A DNA stretch of 64,000 nt from Apus apus (GCF_020740795.1 NC_067289.1:26282108-26346107); one strand, 5' to 3'; shown: positions 25,501 through 36,687, numbered from the stretch's first letter. Translations and numbers: made by a program. Notes: generated from the letters alone by a model not told the origin.

Positions 25501-28500
25501 TGCAACAGCGACAGTCCTCAGGCAGCTTAATCAGAGAGAATTCAAATGTTTTCTTGGGTTAGTTTAGATTTTCATAGGTTATTTTAAGACAAACTTTGTT
25601 AATAGATATTTATTCAAGAGAGCAACATGCTGGTAGCTGTTTATCTTTATTAATAATGAAAAATTGTATCACAAAAACTTACTGTATTTTTCTTCCCTTC
25701 AGATGTTATAAAGTGCAAAAAAGACAGAAGTTCAGGTGCTCAGCAATGCCCAATATGTGCTAGTCCCAAAAATCATAAAGAGAAAAGCTTAGTGGATATT
25801 CCTTCTGCATCTTTAGCCTGCATGAAGCCAACCATACACGGCTCCCTGAAATTAAAAAACCTCACAGTGCCAGATGATGGGGATTTCAGTGCCATCTCTC
25901 CCAAAGACTTTGTGGCTCCTATAGGATCCATGGTTTTGAACATGACTGATCAAGCAGGAAGTCGAGGTAACTTGGTTTGCAATCTCCAAAACCCTAAAGA
26001 AATGTCTCCCATCATATTTGACACAGATGGCAACAGCACAGTACTCAAAACATCATTCTCAGCATTCCTTGTGTGTGGCATTGAGTATGAACATATTCAG
26101 CAGCTATGGAGCATATTGGCACTGTACAGCAATTCTCCCTTAAGACTGGAAAGGAACGTCCTAGCAACTAACACACCTTTTCTTAGTTACAAATATAAAC
26201 AAATCTACTCTGAAAAAGATGAACTTTTTACCAATATAGAGGCTGAACTGAGAGCTGAACCACCTTGGCTAATGCAAAGGCAAGTGGCATTACAGCTGGA
26301 CAGGACAAAAACCACCCTAAACACACTGCACATCCAGTACTTCACAGATGCTCAGATTATTTTGCCCAGAGCTGATGAAAACCAGGAGAGAAATAACTGG
26401 GCTATCATCTCCAGAGACAACAGAACACAAACAGAGCACACTGTTCTAGTCGGGGGCACCGTACAACTGGAGTGCCAAGCAAGTGGAGAACCAGCTCCTG
26501 CAATAGAGTGGCTATTGGCTGATGGAAGCAAAGTTAGAGCACCTTATGTCAGTGAGGATGGAAGGATCATCGTGGTGAACACTGGGACACTGATGTTACG
26601 GGCAGCTGATACCTTTGACACTGGCCTTTACCACTGCATAGGCACAAACGCGCGGGATGCAGACGCCCTGACGTTCCGGATCACCGTGCTCGATCCCCAG
26701 GTGGAGCACAGCGGAGTGAACGGAGCCCGGCTGTCCACGCTTGCTGGCAGCACACTCCACCTCCCCTGCACATCCTCAGCTGTCCCAGACGCTGCCATTA
26801 GCTGGGTGTTACCTGAGCCTGTGGTTCTTCATCATTCTGTGAGAAACAAACAGATTTTTGACAACGGTACCTTGAGAATACAAGGGGTGACAGAGCGAGA
26901 CAGCGGCTACTTCCGATGCGTGGCAGCCAACCAGTATGGGGTGGATCTGTTGGTTTTCCAAGTGCTAGTTAGACAGGATGAAACCACTCCAAAGAAAAAG
27001 CACATAGTTGTGGGAGAAAAGGAAGAAGATGGTGGCTCTGGTGAGGTAGTGCTGGTCTCTGCAACCACACAGAAACATCCACTAGCTCCTCTGGCTCCCC
27101 AGACACCTGGTCAGGACTCTGCTGCCTCAGCAGCCCGGAACCAGGTCACACAGAGTGTGCCTACAAGGAACAGCTATGGGAAAATGGCTCACAGGCACTC
27201 TGGGGACAAAAGGGGCAGGCGGTTCAGGGGACACAGAAGACAGTTTGTTTCCTCAGCCAGGAGAGTCGATCCGCAGCGCTGGGCAGCCCTTCTGGAAAAA
27301 ACAAAGAGGAACTCAATGTTGACAGAAAACCAAGGAGAAGTTGCAACAAAACCACCTATTCAAGCCCATGAGTTCTCAAAAGTATCTGGGAATGAGGAGG
27401 AAACCTCTGGTGATCTCTTGTCTCCCGAAGAAGAATTCATGATCCCAGTAACAGAGACAGCCCCTGTGCCTGCTCTGGGAAGAGCCGTGGTACCTGTAGG
27501 GCCTGCAACCATCGTGAGGGACCCCCCTGCCAGGACCACCTCTGCCCCAGCTGCAGGAACTCCCCTCCCCTCTCCTTTGTCAGAGTCTGGGGCATCTGAC
27601 AGCAGAAGGCCACAAGCATATCTAAAACCTACAAGTACAAACTCAGAGGAGAGATCAGATTTAAGTCAAATATCAGCAAAGGGTATAAACCAATCAACTG
27701 TATCAAATGGAGGGAGAGGGACAGCTTCACTTTTCCCTGCTGGGCAAAGGCTGGTATATTCTGGGGAAAGTAATAACCAATATTTAAAATCTGTATCTAC
27801 TACACCCATGACAGGTGTCACAGTCACCAGCAAGTCCATAACTTCCCATAATGCAGTGGACAAGCTCCATGTCTTTACTGAGTCTATTGAGATTTCTACC
27901 AAAACAGATCGTCAGACTCCTGTAGTGACAGTCAGTGAACCAAGTCCTGAATTTGGTCACATTTATTTTCATAGTACTCAGAGACAAGTAACTCCAAAGC
28001 CACCACTGGAGTCAACTACCAATACTCATCAGCAAACTCAGATTATTCAGGACACTCATACACCTCAGGCCCAGCAGCATTATGGAAGACGAAGGAAAAT
28101 TTCTGGTAGGAGACAAATGGTTAGACCTGGACATATTCCAAGTATGAAAGAGCACAGATACAATTTTGGGAGGTCAGGATCTGACAGAGAAAGTACAGCT
28201 GTGGCTGCAGATGTTCAACTAAATATAAAACACTTATCAACTTTACCAACCTTAAAAAACGTCAGCAGCTCCGTGAACCCAAGTAGCCCAGAAGCACCTC
28301 TGTCCTCCCCCCCTACCACGAATATGCCACTGGAGCCCCCAGCAGGTACTCATCTAAGCACAGCATTCCTCAGGGAAGAGAAAAGCAACCCCAGTGCAAG
28401 GCAAAAAGCTACAACAGCCATGCCCTTAATTACAAAAGGCACCCAAGATACTCCTCAATGGAACTTAGAGACCAGTGCTCCACTTCAGAAATGTTCTGAT

Positions 28501-31500
28501 AGAGTCCAACCTTCTAGTATCAGACAACCAACACTGGCAACCCGTACGGCTCATATTGTGACAGAAATTACACATGCCATAAGCACCAAGATATCTTCAA
28601 CTCTTGAATCAGTCTCACCCAGCATCAAGCCTAGAACCTCAGCAAAAAATTCCCAAAGAGAAAAAATTACTTGGGAACATCTCCTTGGAAACGGTGCACG
28701 AGAAGAGGTCCTTCTTCAGCAGCTGTCAGAACAACAGACAGATGGGTTTCCATCAGTGGAGGCATCGACCATGCTTCCTAAAACCACAACATCAGCTGTG
28801 TCCAGAATGTCTCCTTTGCACTTCACACCCATTTCAACAGGTGGGGATCACAGCAGCGGTTTCTTGTCCTTAAAGAAGCCCATTCCTCGTGGCAATGGGA
28901 AGTCAGCAGAACATCTTCCCCCTGCAGAACCACAGTTGTACTCTAGTCCTGCAACTGCTGCAACCAAAGAAACGGTTGTAACAAGTGTGAAGCCAACAGT
29001 TGTGCCTGTTACTGCTCCTCAAACAGACACCAAAATCACCAGAAGTAAAACATTCCGAGGGGGAAGAAAGAGAGGTCAGAGGAGGAAGAAGCCTCCCCTA
29101 ACATCTGTCTCGCCAAGGGTGAGCACAGACGCCCCCACTGCAGCCATTCCAACGCTGAACACAGCCGCGCCTGTCGCGACAGCAACAAAACCGTTACCTG
29201 GGCCTGCAAATCCCCTCCCCGGGGCTGCGAGCGCGGGCTCAGTGCCAGAAACGCCAGCACCGTGGGGCCGTGACACGCCAGAGGCACCTCGGGTGGTGCC
29301 TACAGCCGCCAGGCAGGCCCTGCTGACCGCTGTCCCCGGCACGGACGTCCCGTCCGCCACGGTGCCGCCCGGGGGCCGTCTTGCTCCCCCCGCCACAGCC
29401 CAGGCCCCTCGGCCGCGCTCAGAGCCGGCCAGTGCCACCGGCACGGGACCCGCCGGGCCGGGAGCCGCTCCGCAGGCCGGAGCCCCCGCGGGAAACCCGC
29501 CCCCGACGGCGGGAGCGGCGCTCAGGCCGGGCGGCCCCGCGGCCCCAGCCCGCAGCGACCCGGGACCCGCAGCCGCCCCCACAGCCCCCGCTCAGCCTCC
29601 CAGCCCCCCGCCCGCCCCAACGCGTCCTGCGAGACCCCCCTGGGCTCCGCGGAGGGACCCCCGCCCCACCGCACCGCCGGTCCCCCCCCCCCTGCGCTGC
29701 CCCGCGGGGCGGGGACACCCACCGCTCCGGCCCCGGCTGCTCCGGGAGGAGACGGGAGCAACAAACAGGCAGCACCGAGCCCAGCGCCGGGGGCGACCCC
29801 GCGAGCAGGCAGCACGGGGCAAAGCCCAGGATCAGCGGAGGGAGCCTGGCGGCCTTCACCGTGCTGGCCGACTCGGATGCTTTTATGCCTTGCGAAGCTA
29901 CCGGCAACCCCCCTCCCACGGTGCGGTGGAGCAAGATATCGCCAGGTAGGTGTGATAAACCTCTCCAGAGCTTACCTTCCGTTACAGCCTCGCCATTCGG
30001 CAGCTGTTTCCAACTCAAGAAGGGCTTCATTTAAGAGTACCATGAAATACCTGTGGAAAGATGAACTTTGAAAAAGTGAAAAAGAACGATGTTCCCAGCA
30101 CACTAATTATCAAACAATTCCGGGGGGAGGGAGGGTTGTGGAATAATATATATATACAGACACACATATACATATAGCACCTATATTTAAGTAAAATTCT
30201 GTGCTTCTTGTGAGAAGATTTCAATATGTATTGCATGTTACCTGCTGTTTCAGAACAGCGAGACAAGTAAAAAAAAAAAAAAAAAATCTCTCTATGGTAA
30301 CGAACCCTCTAATTAAGTTAGAGCTATGCCAAAATATTTTTTAATATGAAAGCCCCATCTGCTTGTCCAAACGCTGTCACTGCTGAGGACTAAGACTTGG
30401 TTTTACTTTAAAGCCTTGTCACTGCATGCACAATACTATTACTTCTCCCTTACTGGTCATTTGGGCAAAGGAGACCAGGAGTGGGAAAGCGTTTTCCGGG
30501 AGTGAGTAAAAAAAAAAAGCAGGAGGGGAGAGAGGTGCTGACGTGCTGTGCTGTTCCCCCGCAGGGCCGGGCGCCCCGCAGAGCCGCTGGCAGGTGTTTG
30601 CCAACGGGACGCTGCGGGTGGCGCGGGCGGCGCCGCAGGACGGGGGGCAGTACCTGTGCACGGCGGCCAACGCGCACGGCGCCGCGCGGCTCCTGGCCAC
30701 GCTGTCGGTGGTGGCCTACCCGCCACGGGTGGCCGGGGGCAGGTGGCAGCTCCTCACCGCCCACGCGGGGAAGCCCCTGGCAGTGAAGTGCAGAGCGGAG
30801 GGCAGGCCTCCGCCCGCCATCTCCTGGGTGCTCGCCAATAAAACGCGCGTCTCCCACTCTTCGGCGGGAAGCCGCAAGGTCCGCGTGGAACCAGATGGCA
30901 CTTTAGTTCTTGAGGAGGTCACCGTTTATGACAGGGGCCTCTACACCTGCACGGCTACAAACCCAGCGGGCAGCGACACGCTGGCCGTGAAGCTGCAGGT
31001 CATTGCGGCACCTCCCGCCATTCTGGAGGAGAAGAGACAACGCGTTGAAGGAACGGTGGGGGAAAGTCTGAAACTCCCCTGCACTGTGAAAGGGAATCCT
31101 CAGCCCACTGTCCACTGGGTGCTCTTCGACGGCACGGTGGTGAAGCCTCTGCAGTTTGCAAACACAAAGCTGTTCCTCTTCTCCAATGGCACCCTTCAGC
31201 TCAGCAACATGGTCCCTTCTGACAGCGGGAATTACGAGTGCATAGCCACGAGCTCGACGGGCTCGGAAAGGAGGGTGGTGAGCCTGGTGGTGGAACGCAG
31301 AGATACACTCCCAAGGATAGCTACTGCCTCCCAAGAAATGACTCAGTTGAATTTTGGGGATAAGCTGCTTCTGAACTGCACAGCAACTGGCGAGCCAAAG
31401 CCCAGGATCATCTGGAGGTTACCTTCCAAGGCAGTTGTTGACCAGTGGCACAGGTAGGAAGCTTTTCCCTCCCCTCTAAAACATCAAACACTGGCTTCTC

Positions 31501-34251
31501 TGGTGCTTGTATAAGAGACTGTTTCATCACTGAAACAATCCACGGTGAACTAAATTAATTTTTAAATGTTTGACCATGGTGAAACATCTGTGGTGATGGC
31601 TAGTTATTGTACGTCTAATAACAGACCACAACAATTGTTGTAAGTGGGCAAGGTCTTACCAAAAGCTAGACAAGTCTTCTTTCAGTAACAGAAACTGATG
31701 TTAATCATACATTGGCTGAATTTTTTGTCATTTTCTAGAAGTTACTGACAAGAGACTTGTGAAGTAGGGCTCACGTGGCAGAGGCTTCTGTAGTCTCTGC
31801 CAAGTCTGCCTTTGAGGGTCTCCCCCCACAATAACACTTCACCTTCCCTTTGGGAAAGACAGTTCCAGCTTAGGAAGTTTCTGACAGGCTCACAAGAACT
31901 TGCAGCTGGGCTGAGGGAGCTGCAGGTCCGTGCTCTGCTGCATGGAAGGCAGCCAGAGAGCAACCACCCCATGCCAAGCGTGGCTCTGCACAAGATGCAG
32001 CCATGCTGCCCCTGGACAGGGCAAGAGCTGTGGGTCATCTGCAGGGAGAGGAATGGGGGAGAGGGGCAGAGGTGGGGCGAGGGACCTGAGGTTCAACAGG
32101 CTCATTTGTTTCACAGAACAGTTTTTAGGAAGGCAGAGGTGGCACCAGGTGCCTGCTCAGAGTCAGGAAGCACATGTACATCCATGTAACAACAAAACCA
32201 GCAGCTACACCAGGTCACAGCCTGTCTGGGGGTGCTGGGGACACAGCTCTGTGTCCCATCGTGCTGTTCATGCTGTCAGTCACTCAGAGTTCACCTCCAG
32301 CGTTTTGTGCCATAATTCTCTTCCTCTTTCTCCCCACCACAGAATGGGAAGTCGAATCCATGTCTACCCCAACGGGTCCTTGGTTATTGAGGCAGTTACA
32401 GAGAAGGACGCAGGTGACTATTTGTGCGTTGCCAGAAACATAATGGGTGACGATCTGATTCTGATGAAAGTCAGCATCACAATGAAACCAGCCAGGATTC
32501 ACCAGAAGCAGTACTTCAAGAAACTGGTGCCATACGGAAAAGATTTCACAGTGGACTGCAAGGCATCAGGGTCACCCACACCAGAAATATCCTGGAGTTT
32601 GCCAGATGGGACAGTGATCAATAACGCCATGCTGGCAGATGACAGTGGCCGCAGGACTTGGAGGTACGTCCTCTTTGACAATGGAACACTGTATCTCAAC
32701 AAAGCTGGAGTCACAGAAGGAGGAGATTACACCTGCTACGCTCAAAACACACTGGGCAGAGATGAAATGAAGGTACACATCACGGTCGTCATGGCAGCCC
32801 CGCAGATAAAGCAGAGTTACAAGACATATGTTAAAGTGAAAGCTGGAGATACGGCACTATTGGACTGTGAAGCTGCTGGAGAACCCAAGCCCAAAATATT
32901 CTGGTTGCTGCCTTCCAGTGACATGATCTCCTCGTCAACAGCCAGACACCTCCTGCATGTCAATGGCTCGCTGTCAGTCAGGCAAGTCAAGCTGTTAGAT
33001 GCTGGGGACTATATGTGTGTTGCTCGTAATCCTGGAGGGGACGACACAAAACTGTATAAACTGGATGTTGCTGCTAAACCACCCATCATAAATGGTTTGC
33101 ATGCAAACAAAACCATCATGAAAGTGACAGCAGTGAGGCACTCAAAGAAACACCTCGACTGCCGGGCAGAAGGGACACCCCCCCCACAGATTATGTGGAT
33201 CATGCCTGATAATATTTTCCTCACAGCTCCATATTACGGGAGCAGGATTGTAGTGCACAAAAACGGGACACTTGAGATCCGGAACTTAAGGCCTTCTGAC
33301 ACAGCAGATTTCATCTGCGTGGCACGTAATGAAGGGGGAGAGAGCACGTTGGTGGTGCAGCTGGAGGTGCTAGAAATGCTAAGGCGACCAATGTTTAAAA
33401 ATCCATTCAATGAAAGAATAATAGCAAAACCTGGAAAAGCCATCACATTGAATTGTTCTGTGGATGGAAACCCTCCACCTGACATAAGCTGGATGTTGCC
33501 TAATGGCACTTGGTTTTCCAGAGGCATCAAGACTCCCCAGTTTCTCACGGGAAGCAGCGGTACCCTGACCATCTACAGCCCCGACAGGGACAGTGCAGGG
33601 AAGTACCGCTGTGCTGCCAGGAACAGCGTCGGCTACATTGAAAAGCTGATCATCTTGGAGGTTGCCCAGAAGCCCAATATTCTCACCCGCCCAGCTGGGC
33701 CAGTGAAGGGCATCAGTGGGGAGCCCCTGTCCCTGCATTGCCTGTCGGATGGGAGCCCCAGACCCCACACAGCCTGGACCCTGCCCGGGGGGCGCGTGCT
33801 GCACCAACCGCAGCTCAACGGGAAGTACCTGCTGCTGGAGAATGGCACCTTGGTCATACGAGAAGCCACCGTTCATGACAGAGGACATTACGTGTGCAAG
33901 GCTCACAACGATGCCGGAGACTCCTCTGTAACTGTCCCTGTGGTCATTGTAGCCTATCCCCCGAGGATCACCAGCAGACCTCCGCAGAGCCTTCACACGG
34001 TGCCTGGGGCAGCAGTTCAGCTCCACTGCACAGCACTGGGAATACCAAAACCAGAAATTACCTGGGAATTACCTGACCACTCCATACTCTCTACGAGTCA
34101 GCAAGGCCGAGCACTGGGGAGTGAGCTGCTTCACCCCCATGGGACATTGCTCCTCCAGAACCCCCGACCCTCTCATTCTGGTGCGTACAAGTGCACAGCG
34201 AGGAACCCTCTCGGCAGCGATTTCACAGTGACATACCTGCACGTCATTTGA
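22385..34251 (+). CDS. IGSF10: IGSF10 (immunoglobulin superfamily member 10), six coding exons
   Basis: Secreted matrix-type protein of the IGSF10/MXRA5 family; IGSF10 is linked to bone and mechanical-force responses and to migration of GnRH neurons (family knowledge). Exons: 22385-22596, 23803-23932, 24604-24994, 25703-29945, 30565-31453, 32343-34251. Order along the roughly 2,590 residues: signal peptide (1-34), Cys-rich LRRNT beginning CPRPCACP, LRRs to about 235, LRRCT (NPWCCDCNLQW onward), two Ig domains (about 489-665), Ser/Thr/Pro/Ala-rich stalk with basic clusters (about 670-1620), then ten Ig domains to the end. Human IGSF10 is 2,623 residues. The start is the first in-frame ATG before a strong signal peptide. 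Every splice join keeps frame, but exon 4 contains a net +1 (or -2) base problem near 29.7-29.83 kb. The alternative is the paralogue MXRA5; the MED12L neighbour and peptides such as SNYNKV-type LRRs and KPRISGG favour IGSF10. Confidence 0.95.
22427..22474 (+). repeat. IGSF10: Perfect 24-bp tandem duplication in the IGSF10 signal peptide
   Basis: Two identical adjacent 24-bp units (22427-22450 and 22451-22474) each encode AFLLATLP. The insertion is in frame and lengthens the hydrophobic core of the signal peptide. Confidence 0.97.
23803..23932 (+). CDS. IGSF10: IGSF10 coding exon 2: first leucine-rich repeats
   Basis: Acceptor TTACAG|TTACAA and donor CAG|GTAAGA. It encodes YNSLLKLTETDFSGLEK and LMLHSNEINTIPEK, a typical LRR pattern. 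The 130-nt length plus exon 1 restores phase 0 at its end. Confidence 0.93.
24604..24994 (+). CDS. IGSF10: IGSF10 coding exon 3: LRRs and start of LRRCT
   Basis: Acceptor CAACAG|GTCTTA and donor CCAG|GTGAGC. It encodes VLKMSYNKV, LRRs with HMDHNKIEF, LVHLEGNLL and YLSDNVLTSLP, then the LRRCT start NPWCCDCNLQW. It ends one base into the Asp codon of PDVIKCKK. Confidence 0.95.
25703..29945 (+). CDS. IGSF10: IGSF10 coding exon 4: LRRCT end, Ig1-Ig2, mucin-like stalk, start of Ig3 (frame break inside)
   Basis: This 4.2-kb exon starts after CCCTTCAG with DVIKCKKDRS. Ig1 (GGTVQLECQASGEP to GLYHCIG) and Ig2 (STLHLPCTSS to GYFRCVAAN) lie at about 26.44-26.97 kb. A long Ser/Thr/Pro stalk follows, turning Pro/Ala-rich and very GC-rich after about 29.13 kb. 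The stalk frame stays open to 29949, but the Ig3 start (KPRISGG, FMPCEATGN, VRWSKISPG) is in a different frame. A one-base excess or two-base loss must therefore lie upstream of about 29.83 kb. Donor CCAG|GTAGGT at 29946. Confidence 0.92.
29682..29830 (+). other. IGSF10: C11 run and frame-break zone in IGSF10 exon 4
   Basis: A run of 11 C lies at 29682-29692. Upstream, frame 1 (codons at positions with remainder 1 mod 3) carries the stalk. From about 29694 to 29819 a different frame (remainder 0) reads the most stalk-like sequence (GTPTAPAPAAPGG, PSPAPGATPRAG). From about 29820 the Ig3 start is in the third frame. This fits two single-base losses, or one extra base. An assembly error in GC-rich homopolymers is the simplest cause; a true mutation cannot be excluded. 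Confidence 0.75.
30142..30286. repeat. AT dinucleotide stretch and A18 run in IGSF10 intron 4
   Basis: AATAATATATATATAC with CACACATATACATATAG, then an 18-A run at 30269-30286. No poly(A)-tailed element was recognised next to it. Confidence 0.85.
30565..31453 (+). CDS. IGSF10: IGSF10 coding exon 5: rest of Ig3, Ig4, Ig5, start of Ig6
   Basis: Acceptor CCCCCGCAG|GGCCGG. It encodes the second half of Ig3 (FANGTLRVARA, YLCTAAN), Ig4 (VKCRAEGRPPPAISWVL to YTCTATNPAG), Ig5 (LKLPCTVKGNPQPTVHWVL to YECIATSSTG) and the start of Ig6 (LLLNCTATGEPKPRIIWRL). The donor CACAG|GTAGGA lies after VVDQWH, two bases into a codon. Confidence 0.95.
32343..34251 (+). CDS. IGSF10: IGSF10 terminal coding exon 6: end of Ig6 and Ig7-Ig12
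   Basis: Acceptor CACCACAG|AATGGG joins to give RMGSRIHVYPNGSL. Six further Ig domains follow, each with paired Cys and a W: DCKASGSPTPEISW, DCEAAGEPKPKIFW, DCRAEGTPPPQIMW, NCSVDGNPPPDISW, HCLSDGSPRPHTAW and HCTALGIPKPEITW. The protein ends TYLHVI with TGA at 34249-34251. No internal stop or frameshift is seen. Confidence 0.97.
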
Positions 34252-34528
34252 GAAGAAGAAATAACAGCATGAGTGACTCTTAACAAAGACTACAGCTGGA
34301 CTGAGTTCATTCTTAGAGTAAGTTTATTCAAAAGCAGCCACGGGTATGTAAGTACCTAAATACATCCTCAGTCTTCAGCCTGCAGTGACCATGCAAAAAA
34401 GGAGAGGGAAGGCCTGGGGAAAATTAGATCTAGAGTTATTTTCCAGTATTGGTTCTTTCAGTGATCAAGCAGACTTCAACAAAAAGAAACTTAAGGCATT
34501 TCTGTTCTGCCAGCCAACATTGAAAAGC

Positions 34529-34534
34529 AAATAA
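34529..34534 (+). promoter_or_regulatory. IGSF10: AATAAA poly(A) signal, IGSF10 proximal
   Basis: Canonical hexamer 278 bp after the stop codon. Confidence 0.55.
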
Positions 34535-34713
34535 AATTACATTCTGGAAATGTACCTAGAGATCTTCAGTAGAGACTTTTTCATATCCGTTTAATATTGT
34601 CCACCTTGTATGATTATCACACAAAGCAAGAACACCTGAGAACCAAAGAGACTATTTTATTGTGATATGGATTCCCTTCTTAATATGTTTGACTATTTTA
34701 TAAGGTTTTCTAA

Positions 34714-34719
34714 AATAAA
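34714..34719 (+). promoter_or_regulatory. IGSF10: AATAAA poly(A) signal, IGSF10 second site
   Basis: Canonical hexamer 463 bp after the stop codon, with T/G-rich sequence downstream (CAATGGTGAAAC, then GTAGTGTAGC). Confidence 0.55.
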
Positions 34720-34740
34720 TATTCAATGGTGAAACAAGTA

Positions 34741-36008
34741 GTGTAGCATTTCTAGTAACACAGCTCTGTTTCACACAGCCTTTTTTGCAGACCTTTGGGA
34801 TGACACATACAGAAAAACTTTGTTTCATTTTTAAATGAGAGAGTAATCTCGGTTTAGAACAAGTACATGCAGAAACAAGAACAAGACCACATGCAGAAAC
34901 GCACTAGCTTGGCATAATTTTCCTCTTGTCACAAAAGCATTTTTTAAAGATTTCTCACTAGAAAACAATTGCATCACTTTGCATACAAATTCAGAATTCT
35001 GCTTTCCCAGTTCAGTAGATGGGTCTGAGAAGCAGCCTCTGTACACGAGGGAAAAATGCCTCACAATGATAGGATGTTGTTACCTACAGAATCATGGATT
35101 GGAATAGTCAAATAAATCATTAAATTTTGTTATTTAATACTCTAAGCTCACCTTGGATTGCTTTAGTGCTGGTTTGATGGTCTCCTGACTGTGAGCATGG
35201 TGTTCCCTCCTTCCACAGCCCTGATAGAGCAGCAGTAGCCACAAAATGGCTGGATGACAAACCTCACTGGTTAGTATCTGCTTTAGCTAGTCTGAAGAAC
35301 AGTACATCTCTTTAAAAAAAAAAAATGAAGAGAAAGAATTTTTTACGTGAGTAAAACTTACCCAACTGTTGTAAAAGCCAATCAACATTTGTCTCCAGGC
35401 TGCTGTGCAGTGAGTGCTATTTCATGAGCTGGCTGCATGGTCTCCACAGTCCCCTGCAGCTTGGGCAGGGCAGCCTTGCCCTCCCCACAGGATACCTGGC
35501 AGTGACACCAGCTCTAAATTCTCTGTAAGGTATGTTAAACAAACTGAGTTAATACAAAACTGGGAAAAACAATTCCTAAGTCTATTTCAAGTACTCTGCA
35601 TGTTCCTCTTTCAAAATGAATGCATTAAAAAAGCCCAAACACCTAAACTAACTCCTACATCAAATAGTAATAAAATTATTCTGTTTTTTCAACTCTGATA
35701 CGAGCAAAATTTGGACATATTTGAACAGGTTTGAATAATAAAGATTTGTTTATAGTAATTCTGATGTAGGATTTACCTGTGGTTTTGCACTCAGCTGATA
35801 ATCCACATGGCTCCCTCCACTGAAGCTATCCCGACAATCCAGACTCAGCCCTGGAATGTGGAATATTCAGAGATTTCCCTACAAGAGTGGAGCAAAACCT
35901 GTCTGACTGTTCAATCCTTGTGACTACATCCTGCACTCCTTTAGAACTGATCCCTGGTGTGCTCTGTATTAAAAAGACCAAATACAAAGCAATGCTACTT
36001 CTAGTAGG
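34741..36008. other. Gap between the converging 3' ends
   Basis: Noncoding. A further plus-strand AATAAA at 35737-35742 could be a distal IGSF10 site, and a short CR1-tail-like phrase (CAGAATCATGGATTGGAAT) occurs near 35088. No gene lies between the two stop codons. Confidence 0.55.
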
Positions 36009-36014
36009 TTTATT
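36009..36014 (-). promoter_or_regulatory. MED12L: AATAAA poly(A) signal, MED12L
   Basis: TTTATT on the plus strand, the first canonical signal downstream of the MED12L stop, about 675 nt away. Confidence 0.5.
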
Positions 36015-36546
36015 TAAGTTACACTGTGGCTTTGAATATAAACTTTAAGAAGTTCTAATACAAGCAATAAACCCACTTCAGCACCTTCTTACCACAATGA
36101 GAGCAAGAAAAAATTGGTACTCTAAACAAGGAACTTCATAAAGTGCATATGAAAGTTACAGTCAAATAAACACAATTTAAATTGATGCTTGTTCTGCCAA
36201 CAAAGAAAGAGGTGAATGTTTCAATGAACAAATTAACTTCTATGCCAAAACTGGAAGTGCCTTTCAGTTCAGTAGTTTGGTCCAGTGCAGTTCATTTAAA
36301 AAAAAAAAAAAACAAAATCAACAAGAAGAACCAAAAAACAAGAGTGTTTCCCACAGATAAATAAATCCAGCATTCTTTGTCCTCTTTAAAAGTAACAGGA
36401 CCTAAAAAGCACCAAAAGCATGAAGTCTGCAATAACATTCTTCAAACGCCCAGAAATCCACACATTTAAATCCAGTTAAGCACAAAAAAAATCCCAACCC
36501 CCCAAAAAAAATCCACCTTGTTACATATTCACACCAACTGCAGCAC

Positions 36547-36570
36547 AATAAATAAATAAATAAATAAATT
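36547..36570 (-). repeat. MED12L: (AAAT)n microsatellite reading as an AU-rich element
   Basis: Five overlapping ATTTA pentamers on the minus strand, including the TTATTTATT nonamer type, inside the predicted MED12L 3' UTR. Confidence 0.8.
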
Positions 36571-36687
36571 ACTGAAATAATAAGAGAAGAAAACTCAGGT
36601 CTGCTTTCTAGCAGTAACTAGTGCATTGGGTCGTGAACGTTCTGCTCCTCAGTGCAAAGGGATCGCGCCGTCTCCCTGCGTCCGGGC

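Larger units (their letters stand above)
34252..34740 (+). other. IGSF10: IGSF10 3' UTR (probable)
   Basis: Sequence after the TGA at 34249 has no coding features and contains two plus-strand AATAAA signals within 500 bp. The 3' end is therefore probably at about 34.55 or 34.74 kb. A third AATAAA at 35737-35742 would give a longer form. Confidence 0.6.
36009..36687 (-). other. MED12L: MED12L 3' UTR (probable)
   Basis: Noncoding sequence runs from the stop codon to the first minus-strand AATAAA at 36009-36014. It includes a plus-strand (AAAT)n tract that reads as overlapping AUUUA motifs in the mRNA. Longer forms running toward IGSF10 are possible. Confidence 0.6.

Noticed and set aside
29076-30030. 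Minus-strand open frames of 168 and 203 codons
   Set aside because: Shadows of the GC-rich 3' part of IGSF10 exon 4; Gly/Ala/Arg-rich and without conserved features.
22385-34251. Assignment to MXRA5 rather than IGSF10
   Set aside because: Same family architecture, but the peptides across LRRs and Ig domains and the MED12L neighbour fit IGSF10.
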